A stretch of DNA of 13,722 nucleotides from Sporomusa silvacetica DSM 10669. GTDB taxonomy: Bacteria > Bacillota > Negativicutes > Sporomusales > Sporomusaceae. How positions within the stretch are numbered: the first letter of the stretch is position 1; each line of letters opens with the position of its first letter. The translations under genes and the position numbers were made by a program. The notes beneath the pieces are model-generated. The model worked only from the letters and a program-made list of their open reading frames with translations. It had not been told where the DNA came from and ran no database searches. This document shows positions 1 to 6,170 of this stretch, one piece after another. The DNA lies in assembly GCF_002257705.1 (NCBI RefSeq), contig NZ_LSLK01000056.1, positions 1-13,722 of the forward strand. The letters are read 5' to 3'.

Positions 1-48
1 ATCATGACGCCCATGGAATTCCACGAACAGTACGCGAAAGCTGCATAA
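1..48 (+). CDS. C-terminal end of a probable transposase (partial)
   Basis: An open frame enters from the left edge and ends in TAA after 15 codons (…MTPMEFHEQYAKAA). A short MTP-x-E/Q-(F/Y) tail resembles the C-terminus of IS3-type (rve-core) transposases, which commonly end in an MTPxxY/F segment after the catalytic domain. Nothing catalytic is visible in so few residues, so this is a resemblance only. It fits a neighbourhood with other decayed fragments. The stop codon abuts the terminator of the convergent toxin gene. Confidence 0.35.
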   Translation: MMTPMEFHEQYAKAA

Positions 49-81
49 AAATTGCTGCCCACCATATCGGCAGGCAGCAAT
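47..81 (-). terminator. Rho-independent terminator of the holin-like toxin transcript
   Basis: A perfect 9-bp stem (arms 51-59 and 73-81, ATTGCTGCC/GGCAGCAAT) is followed on the minus strand by a run of Ts from the A-tract at 47-51. It lies about 65 bp past the stop codon of the small toxin gene and is correctly oriented to end its mRNA. Confidence 0.65.
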
Positions 82-144
82 CCACTTCTTCTATTTTTTC
101 TTTGTCCTCTTGACGGGTAGCACAGCACCTTGGCTAGGAGGCGG

Positions 145-219
145 TTATTTCTTTTTTATGATCAAAACAACGAGTGTTGCAAATGCAATCATGAGATACA
201 TTGCCTCAAACATTGTCAT
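145..219 (-). CDS. Putative holin-like type I toxin (Hol_Tox / Fst-TxpA type), 24 aa
   Basis: A 24-residue membrane peptide beginning MTMFEAMYLMIAFATLVV and ending in a lysine cluster (IIKKK). The pattern MxxxEAxxLMIAFxTLVV is characteristic of the Firmicutes 'putative holin-like toxin' family, small single-span peptides produced by type I toxin-antitoxin loci. The whole peptide is one hydrophobic helix with a positive C-terminus and should insert in the cytoplasmic membrane. The ATG at 219 is chosen because a near-perfect AAAGGAGG lies 7 nt upstream; a GTG one codon earlier is less well placed. The gene has its own promoter (281-286), a leader hairpin covering the ribosome binding site (223-251) and its own terminator (47-81). 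No protein antitoxin is expected; the antitoxin would be an antisense RNA, which I could not place firmly. Confidence 0.8.
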   Translation of the reverse strand: MTMFEAMYLMIAFATLVVLIIKKK

Positions 220-222
220 CAC

Positions 223-251
223 GCCACCTCCTTTCTAAAAAAGGAAGTGGC
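223..251 (-). promoter_or_regulatory. Leader hairpin sequestering the toxin ribosome binding site
   Basis: Arms 223-234 and 240-251 form a 12-bp stem with a single G-U wobble and a 5-nt loop. The downstream arm contains the whole AAAGGAGG Shine-Dalgarno sequence of the 24-aa toxin. SD masking in the 5' leader is a known translational control of type I toxin mRNAs. The pairing is seen directly; its regulatory effect is inferred. Confidence 0.65.
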
Positions 252-280
252 TAACCGCTCCTCGACAACCTGTTACGCTA

Positions 281-288
281 ATTATAGC
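281..288 (-). promoter_or_regulatory. Promoter of the holin-like toxin (extended -10)
   Basis: The minus strand reads TGCTATAAT, a perfect -10 box (281-286) with the TG extension. No good -35 hexamer stands 16-18 bp upstream, as is common for extended -10 promoters. Transcription would start near 274, giving a leader of about 55 nt that contains the SD-masking hairpin. Confidence 0.6.
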
Positions 289-343
289 ATATTCTTCCAG
301 AACGAACAGGAAAATTTTATCGCTGGCTTTTATCAGTCACCGT

Positions 344-372
344 GCCGCCGTCCAACCGAGGGCGGCCTTTTT
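344..372 (+). terminator. Rho-independent terminator, plus strand
   Basis: GCCGCC (344-349) pairs with GGCGGC (361-366) across an 11-nt loop, followed by CTTTTTATTTT. No protein gene on the plus strand ends here. It may end an antisense (antitoxin) RNA of the toxin locus: a weak plus-strand promoter match, TTGTCA (213-218), 17 bp, TAAAAA (236-241), lies upstream, and such an RNA would overlap the 5' leader of the toxin mRNA. That link is speculative. Confidence 0.5.
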
Positions 373-402
373 ATTTTCCCGCGTAGTCACGGCTCCCTGT
401 AA

Positions 403-648
403 TGCCCCCTTTTGTCAAGACACGAATTTTCTAATCTCGTCCGCCTCGACCTAATGACCGTGCAGCCCCACCTCAAGAGCGACAACGGCCAGCCGGTGGT
501 CGAAGTCAACCAGCGACTGATACTGCAGCTCGACGGCTTCGTCCAGGCGCTGGCTATCCAGCAGGATATCCGCCGGCAACTCACGGCTGTCGGCGTACTG
601 AAACAAACAAACGTTTCTGAAACGGAAACGACAAAGCAAGGAGACTGA
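403..648 (+). pseudogene. 5'-truncated reading frame of unknown function
   Basis: From about 430 to 648 the plus-strand frame has a strong G/C preference at third codon positions, the mark of real coding sequence in this GC-richer flank. The protein segment (…LILQLDGFVQALAIQQDIRRQLTAVG…) looks like natural amphipathic helix. There is no start codon with a ribosome binding site: the only candidate is a TTG at 412 without one, in an AT-richer stretch, and the frame is closed by a TAA at 400. I read it as the 3' end of a gene whose front has been lost. The TGA at 648 directly follows an AAGGAG box serving the next frame, so the two were once an operon. I do not recognise the family. A minus-strand frame over the same bases has poorer codon use. 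Confidence 0.4.
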
Positions 649-653
649 ACAAC

Positions 654-740
654 ATGCCCAACCCCTGGAACAAGCGAATCGTCCCGTTTCTATTAACCCT
701 GTGCCTCCTGCTGAACGCGTGGGGCACGGCTCAGGCCGCT
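654..740 (+). pseudogene. Orphan signal peptide, 3'-truncated gene
   Basis: An ATG at 654 lies 9 nt after an AAGGAG box and begins a textbook Sec signal peptide: MPNPWNKR, a hydrophobic core PFLLTLCLLLNAWG, then a TAQAA cleavage site near residues 27-29. After about residue 30 the frame becomes Arg/His-rich and lies antisense to the 57-residue minus-strand gene at 741-914, so the mature protein is missing. The plausible reading is a deletion or insertion junction near 735-745 that removed the rest of an exported protein gene. Formally the frame stays open to 947, but that part looks like a shadow. Confidence 0.45.
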
Positions 741-914
741 TCAGCTACGGCGCTTTGGAGAACCGGCTGCCGGACGGACTTCTTTAGTCTTGTCCGCAGC
801 CATCGCCGTTTCCCTTGTCGCCTCGCGCACCAGCGCGCTGTCCGTCTCCTCTTCCGCCGCCTCAATCCGTTCGACATCAGTTGGCGGCAGACCATACACC
901 GTTTTCAACATCAT
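741..914 (-). CDS. Small hypothetical protein translationally coupled to the YvrJ gene
   Basis: A 57-residue frame starts MMLKTVYGLPPTDVERIEAA and is rich in Glu, Ala, Lys and Arg. Its ATG overlaps the TGA of the YvrJ-family gene in an ATGA arrangement (911-914), the usual mark of translational coupling, so it is probably the fourth gene of the DUF1659 operon. No conserved motif is recognised. The C-terminus (AAGSPKRRS) stops at the apparent junction with the orphan signal peptide of the opposite strand, so the original end may have been altered. No terminator is visible downstream, which fits loss of sequence at 735-745. Confidence 0.5.
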   Translation of the reverse strand: MMLKTVYGLPPTDVERIEAAEEETDSALVREATRETAMAADKTKEVRPAAGSPKRRS

Positions 915-1066
915 TTCTTCGTGACCTCCATCCTTTCGACGCAATAACACATCTTGTTGATTGCGTTGGTCAGTTCGGCCAAACGCTTCTCCAGTCTGAC
1001 CAAAAGGTAGAAGGCTACTACCATGGGAAAACCGTACGTCGCCATCAGGCGGGCCAACTCTTCCAT
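911..1066 (-). CDS. YvrJ-family small membrane protein, 51 aa
   Basis: The 51-residue product begins MEELARLMATYGFPMVVAFY, with one hydrophobic segment (about residues 9-23) followed by a charged amphipathic helix (RLEKRLAELTNAI). An N-terminal (G)FPxxVxxYLLxRxE segment is diagnostic for the YvrJ family, short Firmicutes proteins of unknown function. They often sit beside DUF2922 and DUF1659 genes, exactly as here. The ATG at 1066 has GGGAGGAGG 8 nt upstream. It lies 22 nt after the DUF2922 gene and overlaps the next gene by an ATGA. The likely place is the cytoplasmic membrane; a phage-holin-like role has been guessed for such proteins but nothing here shows it. Confidence 0.85.
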   Translation of the reverse strand: MEELARLMATYGFPMVVAFYLLVRLEKRLAELTNAINKMCYCVERMEVTKK

Positions 1067-1088
1067 TGGCAGGGCCTCCTCCCGTTCA

Positions 1089-1313
1089 TTAAGTTAACTC
1101 GGTAATTGCCAACTGGCGGATTTGCGCTTCCTTGGCGGTCACTAAATCGCCGCTGGTGCTGGAAAACACGTTTTTTGCAATGATGGTGGCCATCACCGCC
1201 TGCACTGCGGCCAGCGTCAGACCGTCCTTCGGGTCTTTCACGGCTACCGTCACTTCCTTGGCACCTGCGGTGGTAAAAACCATTTCCAGCGTCTTAGTAT
1301 TGGTATCAGCCAT
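1089..1313 (-). CDS. DUF2922 domain protein, 74 aa
   Basis: A 74-residue protein beginning MADTNTKTLEMVFTTAG, with the DUF2922 pattern: a beta strand ending LEMVF, an AKEVTVAVKDPKDGLT block, and a C-terminal helix with an acidic/hydrophobic end (AQIRQLAITELT). Full length for the family. AAGGAGG precedes the ATG at 1313. Function is unknown; the family is almost confined to Firmicutes and nearly always next to DUF1659 and YvrJ genes, implying one functional unit. No signal peptide, membrane segment or catalytic motif is visible. It lies 39 nt after the DUF1659 gene. Confidence 0.9.
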   Translation of the reverse strand: MADTNTKTLEMVFTTAGAKEVTVAVKDPKDGLTLAAVQAVMATIIAKNVFSSTSGDLVTAKEAQIRQLAITELT

Positions 1314-1352
1314 CGACCTGTCCTCCTTTCTGCGTGTCTAAGCAACTTCATC

Positions 1353-1574
1353 TTACTGATTGACTAGGTTGGCATTGTCCACACGGGTAATATCCGCCAG
1401 TGGATAGGCTTGCAACCCCATCACTGCCTGGGCTACATCGAATAAATCTTGGTCAGTCGCCGTCGCCTTGCAGGCATAGTTCCGGGTAACATACGCCGAG
1501 CTGCCGCTCGTCGTTACGCCCTTTTGCAGCTTAATAGCAATGGTGCTGTTTTGCGGTAATTTTATTACAGCCAT
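1353..1574 (-). CDS. DUF1659 domain protein, 73 aa
   Basis: The 73-residue product starts MAVIKLPQNSTIAIKLQKG and carries the DUF1659 features: an N-terminal L-x-L-x-x-G strand region, a central Y-(V/A)-x-R-(N/T)-Y segment, and a C-terminal helix D(L/A)FDVAQAVMGLQ followed by an LADITRVD ending. The ATG at 1574 is preferred over a longer in-frame extension to 1763 because it has AAAGGAGGT about 7 nt upstream and the family starts here; the extension would run through a terminator-like hairpin. It is the first gene of the DUF1659-DUF2922-YvrJ operon. Function unknown. Confidence 0.9.
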   Translation of the reverse strand: MAVIKLPQNSTIAIKLQKGVTTSGSSAYVTRNYACKATATDQDLFDVAQAVMGLQAYPLADITRVDNANLVNQ

Positions 1575-1611
1575 TGGTTCTACCTCCTTTCCTTTTTCAG
1601 TATGCTTCCAC

Positions 1612-1646
1612 GCAAAAGGCACACCCCGGGAGGTGTGCCTTTTTGC
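1612..1646 (-). terminator. Strong hairpin in the leader of the DUF1659 operon (terminator or attenuator)
   Basis: A perfect 12-bp stem (1614-1625 with 1632-1643, core GGCACACC/GGTGTGCC) with a 6-nt loop, extended by GCG pairs after a one-base bulge. It has A4 on one side and T5 on the other, so it could terminate either strand. It stands only about 37 bp upstream of the DUF1659 start codon and no good promoter lies between. It therefore either ends an upstream minus-strand transcript or acts as an attenuator in the operon leader. Confidence 0.6.
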
Positions 1647-1647
1647 G

Positions 1648-1862
1648 CCTGGAATGGATTTATGACAAGCGCGGCCAGGAGGCCACGCCACGGTCAATGA
1701 AAAGGAACAAACCGCCTTGCCGCTCATCGTGTATCGCATGTCCGGGGACAAGCTTCCCACCAAAAAGACCCCTCATGGCTCAATTCTTCCTTTCCGGCTG
1801 CCCCAATCGACCATGAAACACCACTACAATGAAAATGTACAAAAAGCAATTCGGCCGCATTG
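1648..1862. other. Gene-poor stretch with possible decayed coding remnant
   Basis: No gene is called here. On the plus strand, one frame (RLEWIYDKRGQEATPRS, about 1648-1697) and then a frame shifted by one (…LPLIVYRMSGDKLP…, up to about 1830) both read like protein with fair codon use. This could be a frameshifted remnant, but neither part has a start site or a recognised family. Nothing else was seen. Confidence 0.25.
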
Positions 1863-1891
1863 TTGTCAAATTGCTATGAAAATGATAAGAT
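1863..1891 (+). promoter_or_regulatory. Sigma-A type promoter of a candidate small RNA
   Basis: TTGTCA (1863-1868), a 17-bp spacer, then TAAGAT (1886-1891); predicted start near 1898. No protein gene follows; instead there is a string of hairpins ending in a terminator. Confidence 0.45.
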
Positions 1892-1896
1892 AAAAT

Positions 1897-2014
1897 TTGG
1901 CTTGTGCCAAGTCCTTTAGGACGCCGGCAGAAGCCTTAGTCGTTCAATCCAGGGAAAGTTATACTTTCCATCTGGACAAAAAAGGCTTTACGAAAGTATC
2001 GTAAAACCTTTTAA
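1897..2014 (+). ncRNA. Candidate structured small RNA between the operon and the att site
   Basis: Successive perfect inverted repeats are seen: TTGGC/GCCAA (1897-1910), GTCC/GGAC (1911-1922), GGC-AGAA-GCC (1926-1935), and TCCAG-GGAAAGT with ACTTTCC-AT-CTGGA (1948-1976). They are followed by a long terminator hairpin (1980-2012, CCTTTT at its 3' arm). With the promoter at 1863-1891 this gives an RNA of roughly 115 nt. It fits none of the riboswitch consensus sequences I know (GEMM, SAM, TPP, T-box, glycine). The same bases on the minus strand are the downstream region of the tRNA-Arg gene, so structure alone does not prove an independent RNA. Confidence 0.35.
1978..2012 (-). terminator. Terminator downstream of the tRNA-Arg 3' half
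   Basis: On the minus strand AAAAGG-T-TTTACGA pairs with TCGTAAA-G-CCTTTT (arms 1999-2012 and 1980-1993, one mismatch, 5-nt loop), followed by T6 (1978-1983). It lies about 100 nt past the CCA end of the tRNA fragment, so it is probably the original terminator of the tRNA-Arg gene. The stem can also work on the plus strand. Confidence 0.6.
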
Positions 2015-2111
2015 AATATTATATGATGTTCCGCGCTATCGCTTGGAACTAAGCGATTCGCACCAATCAGACTTTGCCTCTCGACTCGCTTTCTTGAGCT
2101 CTCTGCTTATA

Positions 2112-2160
2112 TGGCGACCCCGGCAGGATTCGAACCTGCGACCTTTTGATTCGTAGTCAA
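2112..2160 (-). other. 3' half of tRNA-Arg(ACG): attachment site (attR) of the island
   Basis: On the minus strand: an anticodon stem-loop TTGA-CTACGAA-TCAA (anticodon ACG, 2152-2154), variable loop, a T-arm with GGTTCGAATCC, the 3' acceptor strand and an encoded CCA (2112-2114). The D-arm and 5' acceptor strand are absent: the bases upstream (above 2160) are AT-rich and cannot pair with the acceptor. Tyrosine-recombinase elements that enter tRNA genes between the anticodon loop and the 3' end leave exactly such a 3' copy at the far side. The truncated copy keeps its original downstream terminator, so positions below 2112 are chromosome and positions above 2160 are island. No second copy is present in the window. 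Confidence 0.75.
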
Positions 2161-2405
2161 GCCTAGGCATATTATTTCGTTTTAAATTGTCATGTATGTT
2201 TGATATTGCTGGATTTTCATTACGGAGCGTCACAGAGCTTTTTAGCGTAGTTGTTGTAATATTGTTGTCAAATTTAATAGTCACTGCATCTGCATATTCC
2301 TTTTTCCACAGCATTGTAATCATTATTTATTATGGATTTAGCATTCAATTACCCTATCTGCGTACGCCTCGTATGGACTTACCTCATATGAACGTCTGTT
2401 ATTAT
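2161..2405. other. Island border spacer, with a possible short chimeric reading frame
   Basis: AT-rich sequence between the attachment site and the last island gene. A minus-strand frame (2323 down to 2036, ATGs at 2323 and 2314) reads like natural protein in its island part (MLWKKEYADAVTIKFDNN…), then runs through the tRNA remnant into chromosomal DNA. It has no ribosome binding site and matches no family I know. A further 24 codons stay open in frame after the TAA of the 1232-residue gene (…SYEVSPYEAYADRVIEC, ending at 2338). Both could be remnants of island genes. Confidence 0.3.
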
Positions 2406-2431
2406 CACCACATTACTGTGGTGTTTTTTTT
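2406..2431 (+). terminator. Plus-strand terminator facing the island
   Basis: CACCACA (2406-2412) pairs perfectly with TGTGGTG (2417-2423) over a TTAC loop, followed by T8. It faces the plus strand, although the nearest large gene ends here from the minus strand and has its TAA inside the loop. It would stop transcripts entering antisense from the chromosome side. No minus-strand T-run follows, so it is not a good terminator for the operon. Confidence 0.6.
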
Positions 2432-5400
2432 ATGTTTGCTGTCAAGTATTCACTAAAATAATCAATTAGAATAAAATCGACTATAAATTTGGATGCATGA
2501 GCAGATGGGTAATTTTGGCTTACGACAAACCCTGCCTGTACACTCCAGTTATTTAAATTGTCTATCTTAAAATAACGAAGAATTGTTATTAAATTCTCTA
2601 CTACAAAGGCTTTCTTTTTTAGCAGCATTTCCTCGTGCTCTTTAAATTTGCGCATCTCCCTCTCAATATCTGCAGGTAGCAATTTCTTTTTTATATTTTT
2701 AGCATCCAGCACATATACCGTTTTGGAATCGCTGTGAACTACTAGTGCATCAATCTCTCCGCACGGAGGCTTTTTAGGAAAAGAGGATGATAACCTGGTA
2801 AAATTATTTATCCTTGCTTCAACAAATTTTACTCCAACAATTTTGCGCGCCACTTCAGCTGTTCTATCTTCCAACTCAAGCTCTTGTTGACGATGATACG
2901 CTTTAAGAAATACATTGATTTGGTTCTGCTCATCAAGATAAAAGGGAAAGTCCGCTTCTTCTATATAAACTGCCCAGTCTCTCATAGCTGTCAAACACAT
3001 TTGATTACCAAATAAAAACCTAGAAGAATCTAGTTTGATTATTGGGCACAGACTTGGGCGTTCTTTCCGACGAAGTAACTTTGTTATATGAACAACTGTA
3101 TCTCCAGAATAGCTAGCAAAACTTAAATTAACAAAATCTAAAATTCTTCTAATTTCGTCCTCAGATGGACAATCAAAAACATGTTCTTTGACTTCCTGAA
3201 TTATCTCTGTTATAGTCCAAACAGATAGGAACCTGTAATCGGCGTGGTCAGATGATCTCCCAAGACAGTATAAAACATTTATTAAATTACTAAATTTAAA
3301 ACCATATTCATTATAAAAAACTAAATCAAAGTCTGCCTTATATTCAGGCAATAGTTTATGTACATCCTCATTAATTCGGATGGTTTTTTTATGCTCATAA
3401 ATAGACTTTGCAGTTTCAACGTGTATCTGGCTATCCATCCAGTAGTAATTTTGATGGTTAATAACTCCGGTTTCAGCCTTATAACTAATTTCATAGCTTT
3501 CTGTCAAAATCAACGTGTATGGCGAAAGATGATAATGAATATAATCTGAAATTGTGATCATTTGATTTAATGCGTCCACTATAGCCATTAAATGACATAT
3601 TTGACTTGTCGTTATAATTGTATTTCCATTAATTTTTGTTTTTAGAACATAAACAAGAAGTTGTTTCGTTATTGTGGCTAACTTAGAAATTTTACTAGCT
3701 TTATCATAATGCTCTTCAACAACATCATATTCAGTATACTTACTAGCATTCATTCCATGCAGAATAATGGTTGTTTCACGCAAACCTTCGACAAGTTCAC
3801 ATTGCTCATAAGTTTTATATAATACACTCTCATCAAAATTTTTAATCTCTTCCTCTAAAATTTGTTCTAAATAAATAACAAGACTATTGATTATTTTTTT
3901 CGCTTGTACATCTGTGTATTCTCCAGGTTTAACTCCCATAAAGAATAATCGTTCAGCAATCATCTTCCTGACTTTTGAACGGTCAGCCTCTGTTATTTCT
4001 TGCGGTAGACAATAGTATTTCAAATTCGGGTTGTCAATGTGGTGTAATTCCACCGTATAACCTTTAGTTTGAACTGGAATGTTATCTTTGATGAAATTCT
4101 GAGCCTTTATCCGTATAAGCTCAGGATCATTTTCAAAACAATGAATAAAGCTATAGGCTAATTTATATAAACAATATCGTTCACCCATATTATCTTGTGC
4201 TCTAAATTTATTATGAAGTCTATCAAAATCATATAATATTACTGAATATAAATTATCATCATTAATATTAGCCATTACTATTATCGGTTCTTCATCATTT
4301 AAAAATTGAATATGATATCTCAGTAAAGCATAGTCTTCATGCCGTAAAACCAAAGAGCTGGGCAAAAGCTGGATAGTAAAATCATCAACACTGAAATAAT
4401 TATATTCCTGTAATAGATCAACAATTTGCGGAAAAAGACGATTCAAATAATCCGAATAAAGCGGGCCAAGAAATTTAATACAATTATTTATTTCATCATG
4501 AGTACAGTCAATAAGATCTGAAGGATATAATAGCCAAATTAGGTCCGAGTCCCGCTTGACAATTCTTCCACTATTTAACCATATTGGCTCCCAAAACTCA
4601 TATACATTTTCTTTAATTCTAATGATTTTACTTAAACTTTTTGGGTATTTTATTTCTAATATTTCGTGAATATCATCCTTATATTTATTATGAAGACTAT
4701 CATGAAAAAAACTATGCCAATAATGGGGATCAAATACAATCGTCTCAGGCGTAACACCACTTTCCAGAAATACATGGTTGTTAGATAGATAATAAGCAAA
4801 ACGATCCATAATACTAGTGCTAACTATATGAGAGTTTAATTGTAATTCCGTATCTTTCATTAAAAAATCAAAAAGAACTTTGGAAGAATTAGAATGCTCA
4901 ATCAATCTTTCCCAGTCTGTTACGTCTAATATCCAAATATTATCTAGTGGTAAATCAAGAGGAAGCGTATAGCCAAAGGCATATGTAGTAGGTCTAAACA
5001 CAACCACACAATAAAATTCAAGTCTTTTCGGCGACACTGTAATCGCTTCAGAATCTTGGGCAATTATACCCCTGACTTCTCCCCGATTTCTCCGTTCTTG
5101 GAATTCATTAAATTGTTGTATCTCTCCTATAATTTCTTGCGAAATATCTTCTTTGAATTTAGGTGGTACCACTTTGACGATTAAAACCTTATTTTCATCT
5201 AACAAATATGATGAATCATTTTGGTTTGTAAGAAGTTTTTTTTCACCTTGTCCTAAAATTCCTCTTAAAGACTTATTAAGAGAACATATCTCCGTAGTTC
5301 GAAATCTAATATAATCCATTGCCTCCTCAAATAAAAATTGCTCAATCTCTCCTAATTTTTCAGAACGAATAATTAAGCCATTAAACAAATTATAAAGAGC

Positions 5401-6111
5401 CTGGCAATGTATCTGTGGCAAAAGGTAAAAACCATTTCCACTTGTAAACCTAGCATATACCCAATGTTCCAATATGCTAGTAACGGGCTCCAGCCTTCTC
5501 GCTTGCTTACATGTTCCCTGATCAAGTATTATACTTTCCGGTACAGCCTCTAGAGAGTCAAAGCAAAATTCTCTAGAAAAGCTATCAAAAAAAACTTGTG
5601 AGGGGACATGCATATTAGGCTGGTTTTCTACCCAAACTGGTTCCAATTTTAATTTGGCAAGCAGTCTAGTCTGAAACTCTAAGCTTTTTATAAATAGAAA
5701 TTCCACCGGACTAGTTTTAGCTAATAAGTCTTTATGTGTCAGATTAATAAGGGTCCCTAGCCTGTTCAGTAGTTCATATGGTCGCTCTAAATCGCCATAA
5801 AAGAAATAGTACTTCTTTTGGTTATAGAAGTAGGGAATTAAATTAGATTGTTCAAAAGGTTGCCAGTCTTCTAATTGCGAAAAAATTACTTTGCTTTGCA
5901 AATCAAATGTAGTTAAGAAATTTTCATATTCTTCTCTTGATAAATGGTTATATTCAAATTCACTATCTTTTATTGAAAATATCACTTCCAATAAAATCTC
6001 GAATCTTTTCTGAAACCTTCGATTGGCAGGATGAATAGCTGAAACTTGTATCCATAAAAATATGTGCTCTGGATTAAATTGTTTCATCCAAGTCGAAATT
6101 TTTTCAACCAT
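2413..6111 (-). CDS. Large protein with C-terminal PD-(D/E)XK-like nuclease domain, 1232 aa
   Basis: No named family is recognised for the long N-terminal part (about residues 1-1050), which is mixed helical/strand, without a P-loop, signal peptide or clear membrane segment. The C-terminus has a restriction-endonuclease-like core: G1118-E-I-D1121-A-L-V-V, a turn, then V-Y-V-L-D1136-A-K1138. This gives the D…(D/E)xK triad on two adjacent beta strands, with a possible helical glutamate upstream in ELEDRTAEVARKIVG. Similar cores occur in NERD-type and other defence nucleases, so DNA cleavage is the likely activity (inference). A segment before it (CPIIKLDSSRFLFG) resembles the strand that often precedes such domains. 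The ATG at 6111 is chosen because GTGGAGG stands 5 nt upstream; a GTG 12 bases earlier would contain the binding site itself. It is last in the cassette, 59 nt after the 518-residue gene. Strongly AT-rich codon use, unlike the left flank. Confidence 0.75.
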   Translation of the reverse strand: MVEKISTWMKQFNPEHIFLWIQVSAIHPANRRFQKRFEILLEVIFSIKDSEFEYNHLSREEYENFLTTFDLQSKVIFSQLEDWQPFEQSNLIPYFYNQKKYYFFYGDLERPYELLNRLGTLINLTHKDLLAKTSPVEFLFIKSLEFQTRLLAKLKLEPVWVENQPNMHVPSQVFFDSFSREFCFDSLEAVPESIILDQGTCKQARRLEPVTSILEHWVYARFTSGNGFYLLPQIHCQALYNLFNGLIIRSEKLGEIEQFLFEEAMDYIRFRTTEICSLNKSLRGILGQGEKKLLTNQNDSSYLLDENKVLIVKVVPPKFKEDISQEIIGEIQQFNEFQERRNRGEVRGIIAQDSEAITVSPKRLEFYCVVVFRPTTYAFGYTLPLDLPLDNIWILDVTDWERLIEHSNSSKVLFDFLMKDTELQLNSHIVSTSIMDRFAYYLSNNHVFLESGVTPETIVFDPHYWHSFFHDSLHNKYKDDIHEILEIKYPKSLSKIIRIKENVYEFWEPIWLNSGRIVKRDSDLIWLLYPSDLIDCTHDEINNCIKFLGPLYSDYLNRLFPQIVDLLQEYNYFSVDDFTIQLLPSSLVLRHEDYALLRYHIQFLNDEEPIIVMANINDDNLYSVILYDFDRLHNKFRAQDNMGERYCLYKLAYSFIHCFENDPELIRIKAQNFIKDNIPVQTKGYTVELHHIDNPNLKYYCLPQEITEADRSKVRKMIAERLFFMGVKPGEYTDVQAKKIINSLVIYLEQILEEEIKNFDESVLYKTYEQCELVEGLRETTIILHGMNASKYTEYDVVEEHYDKASKISKLATITKQLLVYVLKTKINGNTIITTSQICHLMAIVDALNQMITISDYIHYHLSPYTLILTESYEISYKAETGVINHQNYYWMDSQIHVETAKSIYEHKKTIRINEDVHKLLPEYKADFDLVFYNEYGFKFSNLINVLYCLGRSSDHADYRFLSVWTITEIIQEVKEHVFDCPSEDEIRRILDFVNLSFASYSGDTVVHITKLLRRKERPSLCPIIKLDSSRFLFGNQMCLTAMRDWAVYIEEADFPFYLDEQNQINVFLKAYHRQQELELEDRTAEVARKIVGVKFVEARINNFTRLSSSFPKKPPCGEIDALVVHSDSKTVYVLDAKNIKKKLLPADIEREMRKFKEHEEMLLKKKAFVVENLITILRYFKIDNLNNWSVQAGFVVSQNYPSAHASKFIVDFILIDYFSEYLTANIKKTPQ

Positions 6112-6170
6112 AAGTTCCTCCACTATTAAATTCAGTAAATATTCGTAGCTATAGCGCTCTTATTTCGTAA

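Noticed and set aside
130..402. Plus-strand 90-codon frame across the toxin locus
   Set aside because: It is antisense to the toxin, its leader and promoter, and includes a plus-strand terminator.
1353..1763. 136-residue version of the DUF1659 protein
   Set aside because: The extra N-terminus is not family-like and passes through the leader hairpin; the ATG at 1574 has an ideal ribosome binding site.
1897..1976. A GEMM (c-di-GMP) or other known riboswitch
   Set aside because: The GGC-AGAA-GCC and GGAC elements only superficially resemble it; the conserved CACGCA and GGGCAAACC blocks are absent.
2112..2190. A complete tRNA-Arg gene
   Set aside because: No D-arm or 5' acceptor strand complementary to the 3' acceptor lies upstream of the anticodon stem; only the 3' half is present.
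2187..2456. Plus-strand hydrophobic reading frame of 89 codons
   Set aside because: It runs through a strong T8 terminator, has no ribosome binding site and overlaps the end of the 1232-residue gene on the other strand.
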